In this document: one piece after another, positions 26,922 to 34,869 of the stretch
How positions within the stretch are numbered: position 1 is the stretch's first letter
Layout of the letters: every line of letters starts with the position of its first letter
Assembly (NCBI RefSeq): GCF_044068515.1
Contig: NZ_JBIPKI010000002.1
Span: 115,649 to 179,648 of the forward strand
Direction: 5' to 3'
Length of the DNA stretch: 64,000 nucleotides
DNA from: Desulfurivibrio sp044068515
GTDB lineage: Bacteria > Desulfobacterota > Desulfobulbia > Desulfobulbales > Desulfurivibrionaceae
Notes under the pieces: generated by a model
What the model was told of the DNA's origin: nothing
The model's input: only the letters and a program-made list of their open reading frames with translations
Databases searched by the model: none
Program-made: the position numbers and the translations under genes

Positions 26922-27143
26922 GCTGCCTTCTCAACTGCCGTTGCCTTCAGCTTCTTCTTCCTTCTCCTCGGCATCGCCGCCGGCGGCCGTGCCATCGGCC
27001 GTGCCATCGCTCTGGGCGGTTTTCCCACCAGAGGCGCATCCGCTGGAACCCAATGCCAGCCCGGGGGCGGCCAGACTGCCCCCGGAAAGCAACGCGGCCA
27101 GGCATAATCCAGTCAAATAACTCTTAGCGTCCTGGGACTTCAT
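26910..27143 (-). CDS. sbtA: SbtA-like selenobiotic peptide precursor with two candidate selenocysteines
   Basis: With conventional decoding this is a 70-residue peptide ending at TGA 26933-26931. Reading on, the next six codons repeat the previous six: Glu-Gly-Asn-Gly-Ser-TGA (26948-26931) then Glu-Gly-Ser-Gly-Ser-TGA (26930-26913), followed at once by TAA. With TGA read as selenocysteine the peptide is 77 residues, Sec at 71 and 77. The N-terminal half (KSYLTGLCLAALLSGG, then APGLALGSSGCASGGK) resembles a leader followed by a Gly/Ser/Cys core with Cys14 and Cys36; an acidic stretch (EEKEEEAE) precedes the repeat. The hydrophobic segment could also be a signal or anchor. A strong AGGAGG precedes ATG 27143. 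It lies directly upstream of the radical SAM maturase gene. The alternative is that the first TGA is simply a stop. Confidence 0.75.
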
Positions 27144-27236
27144 GCAAACCTCCTGTCGCGGTTAGCAAAGGTGGCCTTCCTTTGCGTTTATCGGCCAAAT
27201 ACAAAACGCGCAACGCGCCATTCACGTCGAATAGTA

Positions 27237-27266
27237 ATTATTGTCCAGGGGCGGACGAGTTGTCAA
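27237..27266 (-). promoter_or_regulatory. Candidate sigma70 promoter of sbtA
   Basis: On the minus strand a perfect TTGACA (27266-27261) is followed after 18 nt by AATAAT (27242-27237, 5 of 6 to consensus). It lies just after the stop of the upstream membrane-protein gene and predicts a leader of about 90 nt. That leader holds the hairpin GCAAAGG-N7-CCTTTGC (27185-27165) just before the ribosome-binding site. Confidence 0.65.
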
Positions 27267-27280
27267 CCGGAAAGGGCTTT

Positions 27281-27928
27281 TTAGTCTTGGCCGCCGGCGG
27301 GGCCCTTGCCGTATTTTTGCCACAGTTTAGAGGCCAGCAGGTAGCCGATCCCCAGCAGGGCAAGGAATAACCAGGCAAGCCGGGGGTTGGCGATGGCCGA
27401 GTGTCCAAGACCGATAAAAGGGATGGCGAGCAGCAGGTTGGCCCCCCAGGCAATGGGCAGATAAATGCGCCAGGGGACATTGAGCAAGGCCAGGGAAAAA
27501 TTTTTCACTGTGTACGGCAAGGCCGGAATCACCATGAATATCACGGCAAAAACCAATTGGCGGTGGGCATGAATCCGCGGTAATTCGTAGCGGGTTTGGG
27601 CCATAATTTTAACAATATAGGGCCGCAACAGCGAATGGGTCAGGAAAAAGGTGACAACCAGATGGACCCCGATGATCACGCTGGTTATGGCAAACCCCTC
27701 GTAAGGGCCAAATTTTATGCCGACCGCCAGCAAAAAGGCCGAGATGGGGAATCCGGCCAGGGGCAGCAGCAACATCAAAAAGATAAAGAGCCCCGGTCGG
27801 ACTTGCCGATCAACAAAAAATTGCGCCCAGTTCGCCGGCCCGCCGAATATCATGATCATGACAATCAACAGCAAAACAACCAGGGCCGCGAAGGCTAGCA
27901 GTTGACGCAGGCGGGCTCTTTCAACCAT
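27281..27928 (-). CDS. TVP38/TMEM64 (VTT-domain) membrane protein
   Basis: Polytopic inner-membrane protein of the DedA/VTT superfamily, thought to act in lipid handling or membrane homeostasis. Five or six hydrophobic segments; the VTT region includes LAVGIKFGPYEGFAITS and FAVIFMVIPALPYTVKNFSL, the latter matching the family's re-entrant loop with Pro and Asn. 215 aa, typical. The start codon 27928 is supported by length only. It is upstream of sbtA on the same strand, but sbtA has its own candidate promoter, so a functional link is not shown. Confidence 0.82.
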   Translation of the reverse strand: MVERARLRQLLAFAALVVLLLIVMIMIFGGPANWAQFFVDRQVRPGLFIFLMLLLPLAGFPISAFLLAVGIKFGPYEGFAITSVIIGVHLVVTFFLTHSLLRPYIVKIMAQTRYELPRIHAHRQLVFAVIFMVIPALPYTVKNFSLALLNVPWRIYLPIAWGANLLLAIPFIGLGHSAIANPRLAWLFLALLGIGYLLASKLWQKYGKGPAGGQD

Positions 27929-28017
27929 GCCGCCCTTCTTTCCGGCCCCGCCGGAACCTGTTTTTCATGCGGCCAAGGTTTTCGGTCATCAGGAAGGTGC
28001 TTGAGGGAAGTCGGCCT

Positions 28018-29313
28018 CTATCGTCGGGAACGGGTTTCATCGGCACTAAAAGTATCCGCAATTACCCCGACCTTGCTGGAAAGCATCTCCCATTCAGTTT
28101 TTATACCGTTAAGGAGATTTTCCCAGTTGTCGAAGAAGTGCTTGTATTCATGGGTGCTTTTAAGTTTTTTTTGCCCCGCGACCTGGTAAAGATCCGCCAA
28201 TTCCCCGGCCATTTTCATCCGGTCAAACTTTCCGGCCGTGGCCAATGCGTTTTGGCGCCACCAGCCCGCGGCCTCGCTGTTGCTGAAAAAATCCGCTATG
28301 GCCGCGGCGAAGGATTCGGGCGGAGCATCTGCCGGCAGCAGGCGGCCGTTGTGGTGGTCTGTTACGACCTCCCTTACCCCGGAGGCATTCAGGGCCACCA
28401 CCGGACAGCCGGCGGCCATGGCCTCGGCCACGACCAGGCCCTGGGTTTCCGAATGTGATGAAAAGACAAACAAATCCATCGCGCAATAGGCGTCGACCAG
28501 TTCGGCCCCGGTCTTTTTCCCCGTCATGACCAACCGGTCAGCGAGGCGATCCTCGGCGAATGACTTCTTGAGCCAGCCGGCACTGGGGCCGTCGCCGACC
28601 ACCAGAAATTTTGCCCGCTGGTTTTGGCGCAGATAAATTTTGACGGCTCCGGCAAGAAAACCCAGGTTTTTTTCGGGGGCCAGACGTCCTACATGGCCGA
28701 TGAGGGGCACGGTCTGCTCCAGCCCCGCTTTTTCGCGAAACCTCTTGCCGTCCCCGCTTTTAAACCGGTCGCAATCGACCCCGGTGGGAATTTCCGCCAC
28801 CGGAACCCTCACCCCTCTTGCCTTAATCAGCTCGGCAATACTGCGGCTTGGGGCAATGACCCAGGTGCAACCGTTGGCATAGGCCGTGGCCAAGTTGATG
28901 ACGAATTTCTGCATGACCTTGGAGGACATCACATAATGGGTGTACTCCTCATAACGGGTATGATGGGTAAAGATAACGGGCAGATTGCGGCGCCTCCCTG
29001 CCCGCATGGCGGCATCGCCAAGCAGATACGGGTGATGGCTGTGGATGACCTCGGGTTTGAAGGCATCGATTTTCTGGTTGATCAGAAAAGGGGCCGGAAT
29101 CGAGGCCGAGAAATCGCTGCCGTTGAAATTCCGGATGGCGGGCACCCGGAGCACCTGCTCCGGGTTTTCATCGCCGGGAATCCCGGCAAAAGTCGGGGCG
29201 ATGACCAATACCTGGTGGCCGAGTTTGCGGAGGTCTTCGGCGAAACAGGAAACCGACCGGGCCACCCCGCCGACATGGGGGATGTAGGTATTGGTAAACA
29301 TGCAGATCTTCAT
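28018..29313 (-). CDS. Family 4 glycosyltransferase
   Basis: GT-B fold retaining glycosyltransferase. N-terminal domain: MKICMFTNTYIPHVGGVARS and VIHSHHPYLLGDAAM. C-terminal donor domain: PLIGHVGRLAPEKNLGFLAG and the E-x7-E motif in SSHSETQGLVVAEAMAAGCPVVA (near residue 310). Similar to enzymes that make glycolipids such as glucosyl-diacylglycerol or mannosyl lipids, but donor and acceptor are not determinable by eye. ATG 29313 starts 8 bp after the stop of the upstream gene; an in-frame TTG at 29325 overlaps that stop. 431 aa. Probably co-transcribed with the six-hairpin protein. Confidence 0.9.
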   Translation of the reverse strand: MKICMFTNTYIPHVGGVARSVSCFAEDLRKLGHQVLVIAPTFAGIPGDENPEQVLRVPAIRNFNGSDFSASIPAPFLINQKIDAFKPEVIHSHHPYLLGDAAMRAGRRRNLPVIFTHHTRYEEYTHYVMSSKVMQKFVINLATAYANGCTWVIAPSRSIAELIKARGVRVPVAEIPTGVDCDRFKSGDGKRFREKAGLEQTVPLIGHVGRLAPEKNLGFLAGAVKIYLRQNQRAKFLVVGDGPSAGWLKKSFAEDRLADRLVMTGKKTGAELVDAYCAMDLFVFSSHSETQGLVVAEAMAAGCPVVALNASGVREVVTDHHNGRLLPADAPPESFAAAIADFFSNSEAAGWWRQNALATAGKFDRMKMAGELADLYQVAGQKKLKSTHEYKHFFDNWENLLNGIKTEWEMLSSKVGVIADTFSADETRSRR

Positions 29314-29321
29314 GACCTCAA

Positions 29322-31574
29322 TCAAACCTCCAGTTCCAGCCGGCCCGGCGCGGTTCCGGCAAACACCCGGGGCACCCGGCCGGGAATCCGGACCTCTACC
29401 TCCGGGGGGCTGGCTTGCCAGGCATTTTCAAGCACGAGAGTGACCCCGGCGGCGGATTTATGGCAGGCCACCGTAACCGGCCCGAAAACGGTCGGGGTGG
29501 GACCGAAGAAGACCCCCTCGGGACTTTCCAGCCATTCGGGAAAGATGCCGGAGCCGACGACGATGCGGCCGGCTTCCTCCCGCACGAACATGTTGCGGAT
29601 CATCATCAGAAACTCGGCGGCGGCCCAGCCATGCTGGCCGTCTCCCATGCACCCGCCGCCGGTAAAAGGATGGATGGCCTCGGGCCACTGGCCGGTCGGC
29701 GAGGCCAGCTCGGCGACCCTTTCCACCAGTTTCCGGTAGCGCATGTCCCCGCGCCGCAGCAGGCTCTGGGCGATATCCAGGGTCAGGTAGGCGTTGATGC
29801 CCGAATGAATCATGTCCTGGAAAAACGCGCCCTGGTGGAAACAATGCTCCATCAGGTAGTTGACGGTGTTGGTAATCCGCTCATCGTCGGGCCCTAAAAG
29901 CTGCAGCGGATAATCAGCCACCAGCGACCCCACCGCTCCCGCATCCATGCGGCGATACGGGGAGGCGGGGATGCATCCCTGACTCCTGGCGGCCGGGATT
30001 GCGGCGATGGTGGCAAAAATGGTTGCCGAGAAATCCTGGGCGTAGCGGTCGAATCGATCAGCCAGGGCCGGCGAGCCCCAGCGCCGGGCGATTCTGGCCG
30101 CCGCCTGCAATCCGGCCAGGCCCCAGAAGTCGTCCCAGTAGTAATAGTCGTTGAGCCCCAGGTGCTCGGCGGAAAATCCCGCCGGCAGCAGCCCTTCGTG
30201 GGGCAGTCCTTTTTTCCGCCTTACCCTTTTCTTCTCAATCCACTCAGCCCCTTTGTAAATGGCTTTCAGCCACTGGGGCGAGGGAGGGCGGCCGCTGAGG
30301 AGGCTGCAGCGCTCCATGATCCAGAGCACCTGGCCGTTGGAGTCCCATTCCCCCTGCTGACTCTGGAAATAACCGCTGAACTTCTGCCGCTGGGGAAAGG
30401 TGTCCAGGCACCGGTGGGCCCGGTCTACCAGGTTGACCGCCAGCAGGCTGTTGATCATCAGGCAGGCATCCCGGAACCAGAAACGGAAATAGGTGTAGGG
30501 CCCCGGGACCACCTCGTCGGCCGACAACAGCAATAGGGTCCGCAAAGCGGTATCATATAGTTGTTGGATACGCTTGTCGGCCCCCCGCAGCCGGGCGGCG
30601 ATTTGCAGGTATTGCTCCCAGCCTGCGGCGGCGGAGTCGGGGGCGGGACAACCCGACGGAATCTCCCGGGAGATATCGGTCAACACCCGGATTTTGCGGC
30701 TTTGGCCGGTGATGGGAAAAAACGCGGCGGAGGTGGCCAGACCGACCCCGCAGTGGACCTGCAGATCCTTTTCCGGTTGATCCCACCTGTTGACAACATC
30801 GCCTTCATTAAAACTGGAGAAGAGAACCTTTTCCGGCTGCTGGTCCAGGCGGATCCGGGTGCGCCGGTTTACCAGCCAGCAGGGCCCCTGGTCGCGCTGA
30901 AATTTAATGTTTTCAATAAATTGGATGCCTTCCGGGTTATAGGGCCGCAAAGCCACCACCAGCCAGGCTTTGGTTTCGGCCGCCGCCTCGGCCTCCAGGC
31001 AGGCATAAAATTTCCCGTTTTCACATCGCATGGAAACCGTGGACTCGAGCCTGAAGCCGCCTTCCTCGAGGCAGGTCCGAACGGTGAGTTCCGGGTCGTC
31101 CGTAATGGCCTGCCCGGCTTCGTCCCGCCGGGAGGGGAGCAGCATTTTGCCATTGGCGGCAATGATCCAGCAATCGATTGACCAGCCATCATAAAGGGGG
31201 GTCAACAGTCCCTGGGGATCGACCAGGGGATAGACCGGAACATCCGGGAAGCCTACCGCGGTCCAATTGCGATGGGTCAGGTTGACATGGGAAAAGGAAA
31301 AAGCCCGGGGAATAAAGGAGGGGTCGGCGGGGTTGAACTGTCTTTGGACCCAGTAAGGCCAGACCCAGTCCAGGTTGAACTGGATCGCCCGGGAGTTTAT
31401 CAACCCGCGGGCATGAAAGATGATGCCGGCCCGCAGCAGTTCGAGGGGCTCCTGAACCTCGGAAGGCTGGGCGAATCGACGCACCCGGGCGACAATATTC
31501 AACGGATCGATGAAGCCGTAGCGCCGGGCAACTCTCTTGACCAGAAATTTCCATGGCAAAAAGCGGGATATCAT
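29322..31574 (-). CDS. Six-hairpin (alpha/alpha) glycosidase-like protein
   Basis: Large soluble protein. The second half (about residues 330-670) has the alternating helical-hairpin pattern of GH15/GH63/GH94-like (alpha/alpha)6 barrels, with GPYTYFRFWFRDACLMINSLLA, QGEWDSNGQVLWIMERCSLL, NDYYYWDDFWGLAGLQAAAR and GQWPEAIHPFTGGGCMGDGQ, where Asp and Glu residues could be catalytic. The N-terminal half is beta-rich. No signal peptide. It may hydrolyse or phosphorolyse an oligosaccharide; I cannot name the family. ATG 31574 (MISRFLPWKF) or TTG 31613 may be the start; neither has a strong ribosome-binding site. It precedes the GT4 gene by 8 bp, suggesting a shared glycan pathway. Confidence 0.7.
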   Translation of the reverse strand: MISRFLPWKFLVKRVARRYGFIDPLNIVARVRRFAQPSEVQEPLELLRAGIIFHARGLINSRAIQFNLDWVWPYWVQRQFNPADPSFIPRAFSFSHVNLTHRNWTAVGFPDVPVYPLVDPQGLLTPLYDGWSIDCWIIAANGKMLLPSRRDEAGQAITDDPELTVRTCLEEGGFRLESTVSMRCENGKFYACLEAEAAAETKAWLVVALRPYNPEGIQFIENIKFQRDQGPCWLVNRRTRIRLDQQPEKVLFSSFNEGDVVNRWDQPEKDLQVHCGVGLATSAAFFPITGQSRKIRVLTDISREIPSGCPAPDSAAAGWEQYLQIAARLRGADKRIQQLYDTALRTLLLLSADEVVPGPYTYFRFWFRDACLMINSLLAVNLVDRAHRCLDTFPQRQKFSGYFQSQQGEWDSNGQVLWIMERCSLLSGRPPSPQWLKAIYKGAEWIEKKRVRRKKGLPHEGLLPAGFSAEHLGLNDYYYWDDFWGLAGLQAAARIARRWGSPALADRFDRYAQDFSATIFATIAAIPAARSQGCIPASPYRRMDAGAVGSLVADYPLQLLGPDDERITNTVNYLMEHCFHQGAFFQDMIHSGINAYLTLDIAQSLLRRGDMRYRKLVERVAELASPTGQWPEAIHPFTGGGCMGDGQHGWAAAEFLMMIRNMFVREEAGRIVVGSGIFPEWLESPEGVFFGPTPTVFGPVTVACHKSAAGVTLVLENAWQASPPEVEVRIPGRVPRVFAGTAPGRLELEV

Positions 31575-31676
31575 GATCTTTATATCATAATAGCCAGAGG
31601 CCTTCTTTTTCAACCGCCGTTATGAGACCCTTTGCTCCGGGGCCGTTTCGCCTCTCAGCGAAAATCGACCGCCTTG

Positions 31677-32132
31677 TCACTCCTGGCCGATGTCTTCATG
31701 CCAGACTTCAGGATTGCGGCGGATATAAGCGGCCAGCATCTCTATGCACTCCCGCGAGCCGAGGTCGATGACCTCGACCCCGTGTTCCCGCAGCCACTCG
31801 AGCCCGCCGGCGAAATTAACCGACTCCCCCACCACCACCGTGCCGATCTGAAACTGGCGGACCAGCCCGCTGCAGTACCAGCAAGGCGCCAGGGTGGTCA
31901 CCATCACCTTGTCCCGGTAGCTGCGCTGCCGGCCCGCCTTGCGAAAGGCATCGGTCTCGGCGTGGACCGAGGGGTCATTTTCCTGCACCCGCCGATTGTG
32001 TCCGGCCCCCAGCAATTCGCCGCTCCGGCTGAACAGGGCCGCCCCAATGGGAATTCCGCCCTCGGCCAGCCCCCGGCGGGCTTCGGCGACGGCAACTTGC
32101 AGCATGGCGTGAAAATCAGGTTTTACGGTCAT
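31677..32132 (-). CDS. Nucleoside/cytosine deaminase family protein
   Basis: Zinc deaminase of the CDA superfamily. The zinc site is complete: HAETDAFRKAG (H-x-E with catalytic Glu) and APCWYCSGLVRQF (P-C-x2-C). EGGIPIGAALFSRSGELLGAG is the usual substrate strand. Overall it is closer to yeast-type cytosine deaminase or guanine deaminase than to TadA, since it lacks TadA's extra helix and ends in VWHEDIGQE. ATG 32132 follows AGGGGG; 151 aa. Possible role in pyrimidine salvage. Confidence 0.85.
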   Translation of the reverse strand: MTVKPDFHAMLQVAVAEARRGLAEGGIPIGAALFSRSGELLGAGHNRRVQENDPSVHAETDAFRKAGRQRSYRDKVMVTTLAPCWYCSGLVRQFQIGTVVVGESVNFAGGLEWLREHGVEVIDLGSRECIEMLAAYIRRNPEVWHEDIGQE

Positions 32133-32351
32133 AGCCGGCCCCCTGGTTTTAAACTGGTTATAATGATGACAACCCCGCCAAAACCCCGCCAAACGGGTTG
32201 GTCGGCCATGTTAAAACAACAAGTAACGAAACATGCCCAGTCGTCGTCGCGGCTTTTTGCGACGTCGACAATTATGAATAGGTAGAATTTGACGGCGGGG
32301 CCTTACCATATGATAATGAGCAAAATATTCCCCAATTGAAAGGTGGCGATC

Positions 32352-32501
32352 ATGAGTGACAAGCGCAAGCGCAAAAGAGCGTTTGAACGCCGGCTGACCA
32401 AAAAGGGCCAAGCTAAAAGTCCGACCTCTTTTTGGGTGATAGTGATCGTGGTCCTGATGGCCCTGGCCCTGCTGCTGGCCCGGGCTACCCGGTTGCTTTA
32501 A
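32352..32501 (+). CDS. Small single-span membrane protein, 49 aa
   Basis: A short gene with AAGGTGG about 8 nt before ATG 32352. The first 25 residues are strongly basic (MSDKRKRKRAFERRLTKK) and are followed by one hydrophobic segment (FWVIVIVVLMALALLLARA), ending ATRLL. By the positive-inside rule the basic tail should face the cytoplasm. It stands alone between the divergent deaminase gene and the DUF1622 gene. I do not recognise the family. Confidence 0.6.
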   Translation: MSDKRKRKRAFERRLTKKGQAKSPTSFWVIVIVVLMALALLLARATRLL

Positions 32502-32591
32502 GGCCGCTTAGCCGCTTGGACTTTCGCTGTTAGAGCCCTGTTGCCAACCATCACCGCATTACGGATCCTTCCTTAAGCGGCCGCCGCCTGC

Positions 32592-32954
32592 TCACGGTTG
32601 CCCAAGCTGCTTTTGCTGCCAGGGCCATCTCCCGGTTATCTCTACCTCCAGGGTGAAACTCAGGAAGGTCCGGATGAGGACCACGACTGCCAGCACCCCG
32701 ATGGTTTCAAAGGTCAACTCGACCGCCACCGTGTAAATAATGTCCGCGGCAATAAGAAACTCAAGCCCCAGCAGGATGCCCCGGCCCAGGGATTGCCGGA
32801 GTTCCAGATAGACGGCATATTTATCTGTTCTTTTGAGCAGTTGCATGGCGGCATTGAAAAGTGAATACAGCGCGAACAAGGTGATGATGCCGATCCCGAT
32901 CGCTTCAATAATTACCGCGCACCAAGCTGCTACAGGTGTGATGATGTCAGCCAC
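32592..32954 (-). CDS. DUF1622 membrane protein
   Basis: 120-residue inner-membrane protein with three or four hydrophobic segments. The pattern RQSLGRGILLGLEFLIAADII followed by IGVLAVVVLIRTFLSFTLEVE is the DUF1622 signature as I know it. Function unknown. The C-terminus WPWQQKQLGQP is polar and probably cytoplasmic. ATG 32954 is the only good start. Single gene, with no clear partner. Confidence 0.85.
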   Translation of the reverse strand: MADIITPVAAWCAVIIEAIGIGIITLFALYSLFNAAMQLLKRTDKYAVYLELRQSLGRGILLGLEFLIAADIIYTVAVELTFETIGVLAVVVLIRTFLSFTLEVEITGRWPWQQKQLGQP

Positions 32955-33384
32955 AATATTTCCCTCCCGGCTTGAGCCCCGCCGCCCGCGGGCAACGGGG
33001 CCTGGATTTCTTTCCGATTACGCCGGCAAAAACTGCCCGCCCTGGAGCGAAGCGCAATCAACTCCCCCAGCATTATAACTTGACTGCCGGTAAAAAATAT
33101 ACCGGGACCAGGTGTTTTAGCGGGCTGCCGGAGTCAGAACATCAGCAAGCCCAGCAACAATGGGCCAAATCTTGGCTTTGACGCTTTTCCAGGCCTTGGG
33201 GACTATGGGGACGGGCGCAAAACGGAAAATCGGGACGGACTGATTTGCGGGCCGATGGCGGGAACGGTGGCAGCCGCCGGCCTTAGGAGGCTGGGGGATC
33301 GGTCGCTGGTTATTCAGCCCCCCATTCCGCAATTTGCCTCGCCGGCGGCGGAACGGGGGGCGCTCCAGCAACCCTTAAGCTGAA
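32955..33384. other. Intergenic region between DUF1622 and dodecin genes
   Basis: 430 bp. An 84-codon minus-strand frame (33117-33371) passes through but has a biased, low-complexity composition (Pro/Arg-rich start) and no ribosome-binding site, so I do not call it. No terminator with a U-tract was found. It should hold the DUF1622 promoter at its left end. Confidence 0.35.
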
Positions 33385-33594
33385 TTACTTCTGGTACTTG
33401 AAGGAAACACTCACCCTGGCCCGGTAAGCCAGAACCTTGCCTTCCTCGATTTTCATGTCGAGCTTGGTTATCTCGGCGATCCGCAACTCCTTGAGGCTGC
33501 CGCTCGCGGTTTCCACCGCATTCCTGGCCGCGTCTTCCCAGGAAGTGGTACTGGTTCCAACCAATTCGATGATTTTGTAAACGCTGTTGGGCAT
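33385..33594 (-). CDS. Dodecin family flavin-binding protein
   Basis: Dodecins form hollow dodecamers that store flavins (or CoA) in the cytoplasm. The sequence MPNSVYKIIELVGTSTTSWE starts exactly like the family, and ARNAVETASGSLKELRIAEI and YRARVSVSFKYQK complete the beta-alpha-beta2 fold. 69 aa, the standard length. The Trp that stacks on the flavin ring is present in TTSWEDAA. The ribosome-binding site is AAAGGAGGAAA before ATG 33594. Often linked to flavoprotein-rich or oxidative-stress settings. Confidence 0.93.
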   Translation of the reverse strand: MPNSVYKIIELVGTSTTSWEDAARNAVETASGSLKELRIAEITKLDMKIEEGKVLAYRARVSVSFKYQK

Positions 33595-33726
33595 GGGTTT
33601 TCCTCCTTTGGCAGGTTTTGTGAGAGGCCTTCCGGAACAACGTGTAATTCATTGTAGCAAAAGCAAGCCGGCTGTGGAGATGTTTTTATGCCGGGCAAAG
33701 CTTAATTATGCGGCAAGGCTGAGGGC

Positions 33727-34635
33727 TCAGGGAACAAAGCGCACCAGCGGCCATTTGCGGCCGGTCACCCGGGGATAACGTTCGTCGGGGTAGCCCAGGG
33801 CGATCACCGCGTAAACCGGCTCGTCGGCCGGAATGCCGATGGCCTGTTGAATACCCCTGTCGCGCTTCAGCGCCTCCACGGCAAAACCGATCAGGCAGGA
33901 CCCCAGACCCAGGGCATGGGCGGCCAGCAGGATATTCTGGGTGGCCAGCAGGGCATCCTCGGCCGGACAGCTCGCCCCGGGCCGGCTGCCCACCAGAATG
34001 GCGGCCGGGGCGCCGTGAAACAGCCGGTCCCGCCCCTCTTCCCGCCAGACCCGGAGGGCCTCGGCCGTGGTCGCGGCGTGTTGAAGCCGGTAACGACCCA
34101 GGGCATCGCCGCCGAACAGGCGGGAATAAAAGCGGGCCAGCGGATTGGCAGCCAGCCGGTTGAGCCTGGCAAAGAAAAGACCCACCCGGTTGCCCAGGTC
34201 GACCACCTTGTCCCGGCTGTCCAAAACGGTAAAAGTCCATTTTTGGCTGTTGGTCCCGGACGGGGCGGTGATGCCGGCCCGGACCAGGTCGGTCAGCAGC
34301 TCTTTCGCCACCGGCCGGTGCTGGTAATTGCGGCAGGAGCGGCGGGAACGCATCAGCCGCACCAGCAGGCCGGGGTCGAACTCGCCGGGAGCCAGGGATT
34401 TTTCTGCGGTCGACAGGGTTTCAAAAAGAACGGCTTTGTCTTCCAGGGCCGTCACCCGGACGGCGCCGGTGGGGCAGATCGCCGCGCAGTGGCCGCAGGC
34501 CAGCGAGCGCCGACCGCTGACCACCGCCTTGCCGTCCCGCATACTGAGGGTATCGGCGGGGCAGACCCGCACGCAGAGGCCGCAGCCGGTGCAGAGTTCG
34601 CTATCGATTACGGTGCTGACTTGCTGGCTCATCAT
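33727..34635 (-). CDS. Nitroreductase family protein with N-terminal 2x[4Fe-4S] ferredoxin domain
   Basis: FMN oxidoreductase fused to a bacterial ferredoxin domain. Clusters: CTGCGLCVRVCPADTLS (residues 15-31) and ACGHCAAICPTGAVRV (about 46-61). The nitroreductase domain starts near residue 88: MRSRRSCRNYQHRPV, GITAPSGTNSQKWTFTVL (FMN binding) and HALGLGSCLIGF. Electrons probably pass from a ferredoxin or the built-in clusters to FMN and then to an unknown substrate. 302 aa; starts at ATG 34635, with a second ATG directly after it. The architecture is common in anaerobes. Confidence 0.92.
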   Translation of the reverse strand: MMSQQVSTVIDSELCTGCGLCVRVCPADTLSMRDGKAVVSGRRSLACGHCAAICPTGAVRVTALEDKAVLFETLSTAEKSLAPGEFDPGLLVRLMRSRRSCRNYQHRPVAKELLTDLVRAGITAPSGTNSQKWTFTVLDSRDKVVDLGNRVGLFFARLNRLAANPLARFYSRLFGGDALGRYRLQHAATTAEALRVWREEGRDRLFHGAPAAILVGSRPGASCPAEDALLATQNILLAAHALGLGSCLIGFAVEALKRDRGIQQAIGIPADEPVYAVIALGYPDERYPRVTGRKWPLVRFVP

Positions 34636-34727
34636 TTGGTTTCCATTTTATTGAATAGATGCCTTTTTTAACTATTGAGATTCAGCCGGGAGCCATGGCC
34701 CGACCATTTGCCCGATGGAACTTCTAA

Positions 34728-34759
34728 TTGACAACCGGACGGCCGGTCCGCTACATAAT
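34728..34759 (+). promoter_or_regulatory. Candidate promoter of the glycine-zipper lipoprotein gene
   Basis: A perfect TTGACA (34728-34733) is followed by a spacer holding the dyad CGGAC-N5-GTCCG (34736-34750) and an A+T-rich CTACATAATAATTATT. The best -10 match, CATAAT (34754-34759), is 20 nt away, longer than ideal, so the assignment is tentative. The dyad could be an operator. Confidence 0.35.
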
Positions 34760-34869
34760 AATTATTGGCTCAATTTAAGCAAGAATAGGGCAGGATGGGC
34801 AGGAAAATCTTTTTTCCTGGTCCGCTGCCTGCCCCAATTTGATCAACATCAATGGAGGAGAATCTTATC

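Noticed and set aside
33117..33371. 84-codon frame between DUF1622 and dodecin genes
   Set aside because: Pro/Arg-rich, no ribosome-binding site, no recognisable domain; likely chance in G+C-rich DNA.
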